Assembly (NCBI RefSeq): GCF_000718985.1
Contig: NZ_JODL01000012.1
Location: 124,001 to 188,000 of the forward strand
Length of the DNA stretch: 64,000 nucleotides
DNA from: Streptomyces megasporus
GTDB lineage: Bacteria > Actinomycetota > Actinomycetes > Streptomycetales > Streptomycetaceae
Direction: 5' to 3'
Within the stretch, counting starts at the first letter, position 1; each line of letters starts with the position of its first letter. The notes beneath the pieces were generated by a model that saw nothing but the letters and a program-made list of their open reading frames with translations, ran no database searches and had not been told where the DNA came from. Positions 1 to 8,984 of the stretch are shown piece after piece. The position numbers and the translations under genes are program-made.

Positions 1-131
1 CCATCGCGGGCATAGAGCCGGGCCGCAGGCTGATCGCCTCCGGGCGGATCGCGATGAACCACGGTCGCCCGGTGCTGTTCAACCCCAGGTACGAGCTGCG
101 CCCCATCGGACAGGACAGCGAACAGGAGTAG
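1..131 (+). CDS. OB-fold nucleic-acid-binding protein, C-terminal part
   Basis: The window opens inside this gene, so only the last 42 residues are present, read from base 3 to the TAG at 129-131. The tail contains SGRIAMNHGRPVLFNPRYEL, which matches the end of the small OB-fold proteins that lie beside DUF3159 and TrkA genes in Streptomyces. The next gene starts 3 bases after the stop, so the two are probably co-transcribed. The exact function is unknown; the family is presumed to bind nucleic acid. The call rests on this short tail and on gene order. Confidence 0.7.
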   Translation, partial: IAGIEPGRRLIASGRIAMNHGRPVLFNPRYELRPIGQDSEQE

Positions 132-134
132 CGG

Positions 135-905
135 GTGACCTCTCTCGACAAGCCGGCCGCCGACCCGGACGAGTCCGGGGCCGGGGCCGACGAGTCCGGC
201 CCGACGGTGACGGACAAGGCCCTGCTGGAGGCATTCGGAGGCGCGCGGGGCATGGTGGACACCACCGTGCCCGGACTGGTCTTCGTGCTGATCTACACGA
301 TCAAGCGGGACATGCACCTCGCGGCCTACGCCGCCCTGGGCCTGAGCGTCCTGCTCGCCCTGGTCCGCCTGGTGCGGCGCGAGACCCTCAAACACGCCTT
401 CAGCGGTGTCTTCGGGGTCGCCATCGGCGCGGTCTTCGCGATGATGTCGGGCGACGCCAAGAACTTCTACCTGCCGGGCATGCTCTACACCCTGGGCCTG
501 GCGGTCGCCTACTGTCTCTCGGCGATGCTGCGCTTCCCGCTGATCGGGGTGCTGCTCGGGCCGCTCATGCGCGAGAACCTCTCCTGGCGCACCCGCAACC
601 CCGGCCGGTTGAAGGCGTACACCAAGGCCACCTGGGCCTGGGGCCTGGTCCTGCTGGGGAAGTCGGCGATCCTCTTCCCCATCTACTTCTGGGGCGACGT
701 CACCCAGCTCGGCTGGGTGAAGGTGGCGCTCGGCATCCCGCCGCTGCTGCTGTGCGTCTACCTGACCTACGTCTTCCTGGCCAAGGCCCCGCCGCCGATC
801 GACGTGATCGCCGAAATGGAGGCGGAGGAGGCCGCGGAGCGGGAACGCGCCCGCGAGCGGCTCCAAGCCGAGCACCGGACGGACGAGGCGCGGACGGACT
901 CCTGA
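135..905 (+). CDS. DUF3159 integral membrane protein
   Basis: A 256-residue protein starting at GTG 135. Residues 1-40 are acidic and cytoplasmic-looking. From about residue 48 to 220 there are several hydrophobic membrane segments, including one around LAAYAALGLSVLLALVRLVR and one around PLLLCVYLTYVFLA. The tail (about 225-256) is charged and helical, rich in Glu and Arg. This is the DUF3159 profile; the biochemical role is not known. The neighbours (OB-fold gene upstream, convergent TrkA pair downstream) are the usual Streptomyces arrangement. A strong hairpin overlaps its stop codon. Confidence 0.85.
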   Translation: MTSLDKPAADPDESGAGADESGPTVTDKALLEAFGGARGMVDTTVPGLVFVLIYTIKRDMHLAAYAALGLSVLLALVRLVRRETLKHAFSGVFGVAIGAVFAMMSGDAKNFYLPGMLYTLGLAVAYCLSAMLRFPLIGVLLGPLMRENLSWRTRNPGRLKAYTKATWAWGLVLLGKSAILFPIYFWGDVTQLGWVKVALGIPPLLLCVYLTYVFLAKAPPPIDVIAEMEAEEAAERERARERLQAEHRTDEARTDS

Positions 906-930
906 CCGCCCCGGCCGACCGGGGCGGTCA
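903..930. terminator. Perfect bidirectional hairpin between convergent genes
   Basis: A 12-bp perfect stem (TGACCGCCCCGG and its complement) closes a 4-base CCGA loop. It begins on the TGA stop of the DUF3159 gene and lies 16 bases from the stop of the convergent TrkA gene. There is no T-run, which is common for Streptomyces terminators. It can serve both strands. Confidence 0.8.
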
Positions 931-945
931 AGTGAGGGCGAGTCC

Positions 946-1659
946 CTAGAACTCGTCCGGCTCCTCCTGGTCGTCCACGCGGCGCGGGCGCTCCGGCTCG
1001 CGCCGCGCCGACAGCAGTTCCTCGAGCTGCCGCTCACGATCCTGCGCGGCGACGAACAGCAGCTCGTCACCCTCCTCCAGGGAGTCCTCCGGAGTGGGGG
1101 TCAGCACCCGGCTGCCGCGGATTATCGTCACCAGCGCGGTGTCCTCGGGCCACCGCACGTCGCCCACCCGCGTCCCGGCCAGCGCCGCCTCCGGGGGCAG
1201 GGTCAGCTCGACCAGGTTGGCGTCGCCCTGGCTGAACCGCAGCAGCCGGACCAGATCGCCGACGCTGACGGCCTCCTCCACCAGCGCGGACATCAGTCGC
1301 GGGGTCGAGACGGCCACGTCGACGCCCCAGGACTCGTTGAACAGCCACTCGTTCCTGGGGTTGTTCACCCGGGCCACGACCCGCGGCACGCCGTACTCGG
1401 TCTTGCCGAGCAGCGAGACCACGAGGTTGACCTTGTCGTCGCCCGTCGCGGCGATCACGACGTTGCAGCGCTGGAGCGCCGCCTCGTCCAGCGAGGTGAT
1501 CTCGCAGGCGTCGGCCAGCAGCCACTCGGCCCGCGGTACCTGATCCACCGCGATCGCCGAGGGCGACTTGTCGATGAGCAGCACCTCGTGACCGTTCTCC
1601 AACAGTTCCGCGGCGATGGAACGGCCCACCGCCCCGGCCCCGGCGATCGCCACCCTCAT
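946..1659 (-). CDS. TrkA-type regulatory protein, second of a pair
   Basis: A 237-residue cytoplasmic protein with an N-terminal Rossmann RCK_N domain (MRVAIAGAGAVGRSIAAELL, the NAD-binding glycine motif) and a C-terminal RCK_C/TrkA-C domain from about residue 135 (LRFSQGDANLVELTLP onward). Such proteins gate Trk/Ktr-type K+ channels by binding NAD(H) or nucleotides. The ATG at 1659 overlaps the stop of the upstream TrkA gene by 4 bases (ATGA), so translation is coupled. The tail (about 215-237) is charged and disordered-looking. No Trk/Ktr membrane subunit is visible in the window. In-frame sequence upstream of this ATG is antisense to the first trkA gene and was rejected. Confidence 0.88.
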   Translation of the reverse strand: MRVAIAGAGAVGRSIAAELLENGHEVLLIDKSPSAIAVDQVPRAEWLLADACEITSLDEAALQRCNVVIAATGDDKVNLVVSLLGKTEYGVPRVVARVNNPRNEWLFNESWGVDVAVSTPRLMSALVEEAVSVGDLVRLLRFSQGDANLVELTLPPEAALAGTRVGDVRWPEDTALVTIIRGSRVLTPTPEDSLEEGDELLFVAAQDRERQLEELLSARREPERPRRVDDQEEPDEF

Positions 1660-2324
1660 CGCCTCTCTCCTTCCGGCCCCCTGGAGAACGCCGCCTCCAC
1701 GGCGCCGACCTGATCGCAGCGCATCATCACGTGGACCAGGTCCCCTTCCTGGATCACCGTGTCGGAGGTGGGCAGCATCGCCTCTCCCAGCCGGGTGATG
1801 AAGGCGACCCGGGTGCCCGTCTCCTGCTGGAGCCGGCTGACCCGGTGCCCGACCCAGGCGGTGGAGGCGCGCACCTCGGCGAGTTGGACGCCGCCGGTGG
1901 GATCCAGCCACAACGGCTCGGCGCCGGACGGCAGCAGACGCCGCAGCATCTGGTCGGCCGTCCAGCGGACCGTGGCGACGGTGGGGATGCCCAGACGCTG
2001 GTAGACCTCGGCGCGGCGGGGGTCGTAGATGCGGGCCGCCACGTTCTCCACGCCGAACATCTCGCGCGCCACCCGGGCCGCGATGATGTTGGAGTTGTCG
2101 CCGCTGCTGACGGCGGCGAACGCACCGGCCTCCTCTATCCCCGCCTCGCGGAGGACGTCCCGGTCGAAGCCGAACCCCTCCACGCGGCGCCCGCCGAAGG
2201 CGGAGCCCAGCCGGCGGAAGGCCGCCGGGTCCCGGTCGATGACGGCGACCGTGTGACCCCGCTGCTCCAAGGTCCGAGCGAGCGCGGCGCCCACGCGCCC
2301 GCACCCCATGATGACGATGTGCAT
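1656..2324 (-). CDS. TrkA-type regulatory protein, first of a pair
   Basis: A 222-residue protein starting MHIVIMGCGRVGAALARTLE, the glycine-rich NAD-binding start of an RCK_N domain. The Rossmann part extends to about residue 135 and a TrkA-C domain follows (STAWVGHRVSRLQQETGTRV). It is probably a soluble gating subunit for a potassium channel or transporter, acting with the second TrkA protein encoded just downstream with a 4-base overlap. A longer reading to about 2465 exists, but those residues look non-coding, and ATG 2324 gives the canonical family start. Confidence 0.88.
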   Translation of the reverse strand: MHIVIMGCGRVGAALARTLEQRGHTVAVIDRDPAAFRRLGSAFGGRRVEGFGFDRDVLREAGIEEAGAFAAVSSGDNSNIIAARVAREMFGVENVAARIYDPRRAEVYQRLGIPTVATVRWTADQMLRRLLPSGAEPLWLDPTGGVQLAEVRASTAWVGHRVSRLQQETGTRVAFITRLGEAMLPTSDTVIQEGDLVHVMMRCDQVGAVEAAFSRGPEGERR

Positions 2325-2433
2325 AAGGCCGTTACCCCGTGCCTTCCCCTGCCGTGACGACCCTGGCCGGCATCGTGCGTCGTCCTTCCCGCCCCGTCGG
2401 GGCACCCACTGGAGGCGTTGTCCGGCCGTAACG

Positions 2434-4569
2434 CTACCCGGCGTCCGCGGGGCGGGCCCCCTCATGGTCTCCCCGGGCCGTGTCGCGGCGGCGCCACAGC
2501 GCGCTCGGCCACCACACGGCGGGACCGATGTCCCGGGTGAGGGCGGGCACCAGCAGGGAGCGGACGACGATGGTGTCCAGCAGGACGCCGAAGGCGACGA
2601 TGAAGGCGATCTGCACCATGAAGGAGAGCGGGATCACCACCAGCGCGGCGAAGGTGGCGGCCAGCACCACCCCGGCCGAGGTGATCACCCCGCCCGTGGC
2701 GGTCAGCCCCTTGAGCACGCCCAACCGGGTTCCGTGGCGCAGCGACTCCTCGCGGACGCGGGTCATCAGGAAGATGTTGTAGTCCACGCCCAGCGCCACC
2801 AGGAACACGAAGCCGTAGAGCGGGATGGAGGGGTCCGTCCCGCTGAAGCCGAGCAGGTGCTCGAAGACCAGAGCGGCGATGCCGAGGGTGGCCAGGAAGT
2901 TCAGGGCCACGGTCGCCACCAGGAGGACCGGCAGCACCAACGAGCGCAGCAGCCCCATCAGGATCAGCAGGATGACGACCAGGACGACGGGGATGATGAG
3001 CGCGCGGTCCTCCCGCGCGGTGTCCTGGGTGTCGAGCTGCTGGGCGGTGTAGCCGCCGACCAGGGCGTCCGCGCCGTCCACCGCGTGCACCGACTCCCGC
3101 AGCCGCTCCACGGTCCGCAGGGCGCCCTCGGAGTCGCTCGCGCCCGACAGGGTCGCCTGGACGCTCACCCGGCCGTCGACGACCAGCGGTTCGCCCACGC
3201 CCGGCCGTCCGGAGGAGGTGACCGGCGCGGCGGCGGCCACGCCCTCGGTGCCCCGGGCGGCGGCGGTGACCTCCGCCACGCGGTCGGCGTTCGCGATGAT
3301 CACCGCGGGGTTGCCGGAGCCGCCGGGGAAGTGCTCGGTCAGCTTCTCCTGGGCGGTGACGGACTGCGCCTCGCCGACGAAGATCTCGCTCAGCGGCACG
3401 CTCCTGGAGGAGAGCGTCGGGAAGAACGCGGCGGCGACGGCCAGGCACACCAGCGACACCGCCCACACCCGGCGCGGGGAGCGGTCCACCAGGGAGGCGA
3501 CCTTGCCCCACACCCCGGTCGCGGCCTCCGGTTCGGCCGGATCGGCGGGCGGGGTGGGACGGGCCGGCCAGTACGCGGCGCGGCCGAGCACGACGAGCAC
3601 GGCGGGCAGGAAGGTCAGGGCGGCGAGCATCGCGCAGACGATGCCGATGGCGCCCACGGGACCCAGGGCCTGGTTGTTGCTCAGGTCGCTCAGGAGCAGG
3701 GCGAGCAGGGCCAGGGCGACGGTGGCGCCGCTCGCGGTGATCGCCCCCAGGGAGCGGCGGAGCGCGGCGCGTCCGGCGGCCATGCGGTCGCCGCGCACGG
3801 CGAGCTCCTCGCGGAAGCGGGCGGACAGCAGCAGCCCGTAGTCGGTGGCGGCGCCGATGACCAGGATGAACAGGATGCCCTGCACCTGGCCGTCCACCCG
3901 CACCACGTCCTCCCTGGCCAGGAAGTAGACGACCGCGCAGGCCAGGGAGAGGGCGAAGACGGAGCCGAGGATGATGGCCAACGGCAGCAGCACGCTGCGG
4001 TAGACCAGCAGCAGGATCAGCAGCACCACGGTCAGCGCGACGGCCAGCAGCAGGCCGTCGATTCCGGCGAACGCCTCGGAGAGGTCGGCCTGGGTGGCGG
4101 CCGGGCCGGCGACGTGGGCGGTGGTGCCCTCGACCTTCCCCGCGGCCTCGCGGAGGGAGTCGACGACCTCGGGGAACTCGTCGTCGAGGTCGGGGGAGAG
4201 TCGGACCACCCCCTGGAGCGCCTCGCCGTCCTCGGACGGCAGCGCGGGGGAGGGGCGGCCCTCCACGCCGGGGGCGTCGGCCAGCTCGGCCAGGACGCGG
4301 CCGGCCTGTTCGCGCTGCCGCGCGTCGAGCGTCCCGTCCTCGGCCTCCCAGACGACGATGGCGGGGACGGCCTCGGAGGTCTGGAAGGCCTTCTGCTCGT
4401 CGATCACCCGCGTCGACTCGGCGCTCTCCGGGAGGAAGGAGGCCTGGTCGTTGACGGCGACCTCGCTGATCTTCCCCGCGTACGGACCGAAAGCGCCCCC
4501 GACCGCCAGCCAGACGACGATCAGCGCCGCGGGGATCAGCCACCGCAGGAGGCTCGGTGTGGATTTCAT
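2434..4569 (-). CDS. MMPL/RND-family membrane transporter
   Basis: A 711-residue MmpL-type RND permease. The first transmembrane helix is at residues 7-28 (LLRWLIPAALIVVWLAVGG). A large extracytoplasmic loop (about 35-170) is followed by five helices to about 345. A second helix near 365, another loop and a second helix bundle (about 510-700) complete the two-fold RND repeat. Family members export lipids or drugs using the proton gradient. The start at ATG 4569 has a GGGGAG ribosome binding site; a longer reading to 4626 is less likely. A MarR-family gene is transcribed divergently 95 bases away, so substrate-induced derepression is a reasonable guess. The substrate is not known. Confidence 0.9.
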   Translation of the reverse strand: MKSTPSLLRWLIPAALIVVWLAVGGAFGPYAGKISEVAVNDQASFLPESAESTRVIDEQKAFQTSEAVPAIVVWEAEDGTLDARQREQAGRVLAELADAPGVEGRPSPALPSEDGEALQGVVRLSPDLDDEFPEVVDSLREAAGKVEGTTAHVAGPAATQADLSEAFAGIDGLLLAVALTVVLLILLLVYRSVLLPLAIILGSVFALSLACAVVYFLAREDVVRVDGQVQGILFILVIGAATDYGLLLSARFREELAVRGDRMAAGRAALRRSLGAITASGATVALALLALLLSDLSNNQALGPVGAIGIVCAMLAALTFLPAVLVVLGRAAYWPARPTPPADPAEPEAATGVWGKVASLVDRSPRRVWAVSLVCLAVAAAFFPTLSSRSVPLSEIFVGEAQSVTAQEKLTEHFPGGSGNPAVIIANADRVAEVTAAARGTEGVAAAAPVTSSGRPGVGEPLVVDGRVSVQATLSGASDSEGALRTVERLRESVHAVDGADALVGGYTAQQLDTQDTAREDRALIIPVVLVVILLILMGLLRSLVLPVLLVATVALNFLATLGIAALVFEHLLGFSGTDPSIPLYGFVFLVALGVDYNIFLMTRVREESLRHGTRLGVLKGLTATGGVITSAGVVLAATFAALVVIPLSFMVQIAFIVAFGVLLDTIVVRSLLVPALTRDIGPAVWWPSALWRRRDTARGDHEGARPADAG

Positions 4570-4623
4570 GGACTCCCCTGAGCTGAAGAGTGCGTGCCCG
4601 CCCCGTGAGGCAGGAATCTTTGT

Positions 4624-4656
4624 CATTGAGAATGTTTGCGATCAAGACTGTATATC
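4624..4656 (+). promoter_or_regulatory. Candidate marR promoter with small operator palindrome
   Basis: TTGAGA (4627-4632) and TATATC (4651-4656) are 18 bases apart and read toward the marR gene, placing the start of transcription at or very near GTG 4665. CATTGAGAATG (4624-4634) is a short palindrome (CATT-3-AATG) overlapping the -35 element, a plausible MarR operator that could also control the divergent transporter. This was inferred from pattern only. Confidence 0.4.
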
Positions 4657-4664
4657 GTGGGGGA

Positions 4665-5147
4665 GTGAGCGAATCGGACGACCCCACCAGCCTCCAGGCG
4701 TTCGCCGTGCTGCTGCGCCGCATGAACGGCGAGTTCAGCCGGATGGCACACGACTTCGCCCAGTCACAGGGGCTCCACCCCACCGACGTGCAGGCCCTGG
4801 TGGAGATCCTGGACGGCGAGGAGGACGGGCCCGTCACCCCCGGCATGCTGCGCGAACGGCTCCAACTCACCTCCGGCGCGGTCACCGCGTGCCTGGACAG
4901 GCTGGAGCGGGCGGGCCACATCCGACGCACCCGGGATTCGGCCGACCGCAGGATCGTCCACCTCCACTACGCCCCTCGGGGCCGGGAGGTGGCCCGCGAG
5001 TACTTCCGTCCCCTCGCTCGGGCCACCGACGCCGTCCGCCGGCGCTTCAGCGACGCCGAACTCCGCGCCGTGGTGCGTTTCCTGGCCGCCATGAACGAGG
5101 AATTGGCCGAGTCGCGCCGGTCCGACGAGGACCCGCCCCGGCCCTGA
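4665..5147 (+). CDS. MarR-family transcriptional regulator
   Basis: A 160-residue winged-helix regulator. The DNA-binding core is visible at about residues 40-115: LHPTDVQALVEIL, then TPGMLRERLQLTSGAVTACL (recognition helix region), then the wing RAGHIRRTRDSADRRIVHLH. GTG 4665 was chosen because it fits the family length and a promoter placing it at or near the transcript start; ATG 4632 is an in-frame alternative. It is divergent from the MMPL transporter gene, so it probably represses that gene and itself. The last 101 bases overlap the 3' end of the convergent SDR/DUF2867 gene. Confidence 0.87.
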   Translation: MSESDDPTSLQAFAVLLRRMNGEFSRMAHDFAQSQGLHPTDVQALVEILDGEEDGPVTPGMLRERLQLTSGAVTACLDRLERAGHIRRTRDSADRRIVHLHYAPRGREVAREYFRPLARATDAVRRRFSDAELRAVVRFLAAMNEELAESRRSDEDPPRP

Positions 5148-6741
5148 ACGCGCGCCACCGGCTCCCCCCGGCGCGGGGGGTGCCCGTCTTCCCGGAATCG
5201 GCCGCCGCCACTCCCGTCCCGGCGGCCTCGGCCGCCGCCGCGGCGGCGATGTTGCGCGCCATCCCGCCGAACACCACGGCGTGGAACGGCGCCACGCTCC
5301 ACCAGTACGCGTGCCCGGCCAGGCCGCGCGGGTGGAACAGCGCGCGCTGCCGGTAGACCGTCCGCCCCGACCGGTCGCGGTGGACCGCCAGCTCCAGCCA
5401 CGCCAGGCCGGGCAGCCGCATCTCCGCCCGCAGCCGCAGCAGCCGTCCCGGCTCGATCTCCTCCACCCGCCAGAAGTCCAGCGCCTCGCCCACCCGCAGC
5501 CGCTCCGCGTCCCGCCGCCCCCGGGCCAGGCCCACCCCGCCGACCAGCCGGTCCAGCCAACCCCGCGCGGCCCAGGCCAGGGGGAAGGAGTACCAGCCGT
5601 TCTCGCCGCCGATGCCCTCCACCACACGCCACAGCGCCTCGGGCGAGGCGGCGACCACCCGCTCCCGGCGGTCGACGTAGAGGCTGCCGCCCGCCCAGCC
5701 CGGGTCCGTGGGAAGCGGATCGCTGGGAGCGCCCGGCACGGAGGCGGAGGACCAGCGGGTGGCCACCCGCGCCTCCCGCACCCGCTCCAGGGCCAGACGC
5801 AGCGCCTCGGCGAGCCCCAGCAGGCCCTCCGGCGGATCCGGCACGTACCGCGCGATGTCGTGCTCGGTGCACACCACCTCGTGCCGCAGCGACTCCGCCA
5901 GCGGCCGGGCGAGCGCCGCGGGAACCGGGGTGACCAGCCCGATCCAGTGGCTGGACAGACCGGGGGAGAGCACCGGCACCGGCAGGATGACGCGCCGACG
6001 GAGCCCCGCCACCGCCGCGTGGAGCCGCATCATCTCCTGGTACGACAGGACGTCCGGGCCGCCGATGTCGAAGGTCCGGTTCACGTCCGGCGGCAGGGAG
6101 GCGCAGCCGACCAGGTAGCGCAGCACATCGCGGACGGCGATCGGCTGGAGGCGGGTGCGCACCCAACTCGGGGTGACCATCACCGGAAGCCGCTCGGTCA
6201 GATAGCGCAGGATCTCGAACGACGCCGAGCCCGAACCGATCACCACCGCAGCCCGCAGCACGGCCGTCGGCACCCCGGACTCCAACAGCAGACGCCCCAC
6301 CTCGGACCGGGAGCGCAGGTGCGGCGAGAGCTCCCGTTCGGGAATCCCGCGCGGAACCAGCCCACCGAGGTAGACGATCCGCCGCACCCCCGCCGCCCGC
6401 GCCCGCTCGCCGAAGATCCGCGCCGCCCTCCGGTCGGTCTCCTCGAAACCGGGGCCGCTCCCCAGGGAGTGCACCAGGTAGTAGGCGACGTCGACGCCCT
6501 CCAGCGCCGCGCCCACCGACGCGGCGTCGGTCACGTCGCCGCGGACGACCTCCACCTCCCCGGCCCAGGGGTGGTCGCGCAGCCTGCCCGGGACGCGGGC
6601 CAGACAGCGCACCGCGTACCCGGCCGCCAACAGCTCCGGCACCAGCCGTCCGCCCAGGTAGCCGGTCGCCCCGGTGACCAGGCAGCGAGTCGACCGGCCG
6701 CCCGGCTCGCCCGCTGTGATGCCGCCCTCGTGCTCGCCCAT
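5047..6741 (-). CDS. SDR epimerase-type protein with C-terminal DUF2867
   Basis: A 564-residue protein. Residues 18-32 (RCLVTGATGYLGGRL) are the TGxxGxxG NAD(P)-binding motif of an atypical short-chain dehydrogenase fold running to about residue 270. It keeps the YYLVHSLGSG segment typical of the SDR-DUF2867 fusion family. DUF2867 follows at about 345-505 (ENGWYSFPLAWAARGWLDRL). The substrate is unknown. ATG 6741 fits the family start. The last 50-60 residues are Arg- and Gly-rich, have no family character and run antisense into marR, so the frame may have lost its original stop. Confidence 0.82.
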   Translation of the reverse strand: MGEHEGGITAGEPGGRSTRCLVTGATGYLGGRLVPELLAAGYAVRCLARVPGRLRDHPWAGEVEVVRGDVTDAASVGAALEGVDVAYYLVHSLGSGPGFEETDRRAARIFGERARAAGVRRIVYLGGLVPRGIPERELSPHLRSRSEVGRLLLESGVPTAVLRAAVVIGSGSASFEILRYLTERLPVMVTPSWVRTRLQPIAVRDVLRYLVGCASLPPDVNRTFDIGGPDVLSYQEMMRLHAAVAGLRRRVILPVPVLSPGLSSHWIGLVTPVPAALARPLAESLRHEVVCTEHDIARYVPDPPEGLLGLAEALRLALERVREARVATRWSSASVPGAPSDPLPTDPGWAGGSLYVDRRERVVAASPEALWRVVEGIGGENGWYSFPLAWAARGWLDRLVGGVGLARGRRDAERLRVGEALDFWRVEEIEPGRLLRLRAEMRLPGLAWLELAVHRDRSGRTVYRQRALFHPRGLAGHAYWWSVAPFHAVVFGGMARNIAAAAAAEAAGTGVAAADSGKTGTPRAGGSRWRAFRAGAGPRRTGATRPIPRSWRPGNAPRRGVRRR

Positions 6742-6862
6742 ACGGCCATGCTTGGCTCCTCGGGCACGCCTCGCAACCGCGCGGCGGCGACCCGTGGTCG
6801 CCCGCCCGGGGACCGCCGGCGGGGTTGGTCCGCGCGGCGGGACACGGCATACGATCCCCTGC

Positions 6863-8905
6863 GTGTCCAAGCTGACCGATGTGTCCAAACGGATCCTGAT
6901 CGGCAGTGCGCTGCGGAGCGACCGGCTCACCGAAACACTCCTGCCCAAGCGCATCGCCCTGCCGGTCTTCGCCTCCGACCCCCTGTCGTCGGTCGCCTAC
7001 GCCCCGGGCGAGGTCCTGATGGTCCTCTCCATCGCCGGACTCTCCGCCTACCACTACGGTCCGTGGATCACGCTCGCCATCGTCGTGCTCCTGTTCACGG
7101 TGGTGGCGTCCTACCGGCAGAACGTCCACGCCTACCCCTCCGGCGGCGGCGACTACGAGGTCGTCACCGTCAACCTGGGGCCCCGCGCCGGACGCGCGGT
7201 CGCCGGCGCCCTGCTCGTGGACTACGTGCTGACCGTGGCCGTGTCGGTCGCCGCGGGCGTGGACAACCTCGGTTCGGCCGTCCCGTTCGTCGCCGAGAAC
7301 AAGGTCGGGGTGGCCCTGGCGATCATCGCGCTGCTGACCGTGATGAACCTGCGCGGGGTGCGCGAGTCCGGCACGATCTTCGCCATCCCCACCTACGTCT
7401 TCGTCGCCGGCGTCCTGATCACGATCGGCTGGGGGGCCTTCCGCTGGTTCGTCCTGGGCGACCACATGAGGGCGCCCAGCGCCGACTACGAGATCCTCGC
7501 CGAACAGGGCGACCTGACCGGGTTCGCGCTGCTGTTCCTGCTGCTGCGCGCCTTCTCCTCCGGCTGCGCGGCCCTCACCGGCGTCGAGGCCATCAGCAAC
7601 GGCGTCCCCGCCTTCCGCCGCCCCAAGAGCCGCAACGCCGCCACCACCCTGGCCCTCATGGGCGGCCTGGCCGTCACCATGTTCTGCGGCATCATCGCCC
7701 TGGCCCTGGCCACGAACGTGAAGATGTCCGAGAACCCGGCCAAGGACATCCTCATCGACGGCGAACCCGCCGGCCCCGGCTACCACCAGGACCCGGTCAT
7801 CGCCCAGGTCTCCGCGGCCGTCTTCGGCGACGGCTCGGTGCCCTTCCTGCTGCTGGCCGCGGCCACCGCGCTGGTGCTGTTCCTGGCGGCCAACACCGCC
7901 TACAACGGCTTCCCCGTCCTCGGCTCGATCCTCGCCCAGGACCGCCTCATGCCACGCCAGCTCCACACCCGCGGCGACCGGCTGGCGTTCTCCAACGGCA
8001 TCGTGCTGCTCGCCGTCGCCGCGGGCGCCCTGGTCCACGCCTACGACGCGGACCCCACCCGGCTGATCCAGCTCTACATCGTCGGCGTCTTCGTCTCCTT
8101 CACCCTCAGCCAGATCGGCATGGTCCGGCACTGGAACCGCCTGCTGGACGAGGAGACCGCCCTCGCCGCCCGCCGCCGGATGGCGCGCTCGCGCGCCATC
8201 AACGCCTTCGGCGCCTTCTTCACCGGACTGGTCCTGGTCGTGGTGCTGGTGACCAAGTTCACCCACGGCGCCTGGGTCGCCCTCATCGGCATGGTCTTCT
8301 TCTACGCGCTGATGACCGGCATCCGACGGCACTACGACCGGGTGGCCGAGGAACTGGCGCTGCCGGTGGAGGAGAGCCGCGACGAGATGACCCGCCCCTC
8401 GCGAGTGCACTCCATCGTCCTCGTCTCCAAGATCCACAAGCCGACGCTGCGAGCCATCGCCTACGCCAAGCTGGTGCGCTCCGACGTCCTGGAGGCCCTC
8501 AGCGTCAACGTCGACCCCGAGGAGACCCGCGCCCTGCGCGAGGAGTGGAGCCGGCGCGGCATCGACGTCCCCCTCAAGACCCTCGACTCCCCCTACCGCG
8601 AGGTCACCCGGCCCGTCGTGGAGTACGTCAAGAGCCTGCGACGCCGCAGCCCGCGCGCCGTGATCAGCGTCTACATCCCCGAGTACGTCGTCGGCCACTG
8701 GTACGAGCAGCTACTGCACAACCAGAGCGCCCTGCGCCTCAAGGGGCGGCTGCTGTTCACCCCCGGCGTGATGGTGACCTCCGTGCCCTACCAACTGGAG
8801 TCCTCCGAACGCGCCCGCCTGCGGGCCCGCAGGCGGGCGGAGTGGAGCGCACCCGGCGCGGTGCGGCGCGGCCCGGTCGGCCCGGACGACCGGCACGAAC
8901 CGTAG
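6863..8905 (+). CDS. APC-family permease
   Basis: A 680-residue amino acid-polyamine-organocation transporter. About twelve hydrophobic helices lie between residues 35 and 480, beginning with FASDPLSSVAYAPGEVLMVL, a family signature. The last 200 residues form a soluble cytoplasmic domain (MTRPSRVHSIVLVSKIHKPT onward), as in the large Streptomyces members. The substrate is unknown. The start is GTG 6863 (VSKLTDVSKRILIG). A TACGAT -10-like box ends 7 bases before the GTG, so the message may be leaderless. The RNA methyltransferase gene follows in the same direction after 79 bases. Confidence 0.88.
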   Translation: MSKLTDVSKRILIGSALRSDRLTETLLPKRIALPVFASDPLSSVAYAPGEVLMVLSIAGLSAYHYGPWITLAIVVLLFTVVASYRQNVHAYPSGGGDYEVVTVNLGPRAGRAVAGALLVDYVLTVAVSVAAGVDNLGSAVPFVAENKVGVALAIIALLTVMNLRGVRESGTIFAIPTYVFVAGVLITIGWGAFRWFVLGDHMRAPSADYEILAEQGDLTGFALLFLLLRAFSSGCAALTGVEAISNGVPAFRRPKSRNAATTLALMGGLAVTMFCGIIALALATNVKMSENPAKDILIDGEPAGPGYHQDPVIAQVSAAVFGDGSVPFLLLAAATALVLFLAANTAYNGFPVLGSILAQDRLMPRQLHTRGDRLAFSNGIVLLAVAAGALVHAYDADPTRLIQLYIVGVFVSFTLSQIGMVRHWNRLLDEETALAARRRMARSRAINAFGAFFTGLVLVVVLVTKFTHGAWVALIGMVFFYALMTGIRRHYDRVAEELALPVEESRDEMTRPSRVHSIVLVSKIHKPTLRAIAYAKLVRSDVLEALSVNVDPEETRALREEWSRRGIDVPLKTLDSPYREVTRPVVEYVKSLRRRSPRAVISVYIPEYVVGHWYEQLLHNQSALRLKGRLLFTPGVMVTSVPYQLESSERARLRARRRAEWSAPGAVRRGPVGPDDRHEP

Positions 8906-8984
8906 GCGGCGGGCCCACCGCGCACGAGCGGTAGGCTGGACGACCGCCGTCCTTGGCGCACACCACTTCCTGGAGCGACTCCCC

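Noticed and set aside
4967..8698. A 1243-codon open frame on the minus strand
   Set aside because: It is antisense to the APC permease and mostly overlaps real genes; low-complexity Asp/Gly/His/Gln composition is typical of shadow frames in high-GC DNA.
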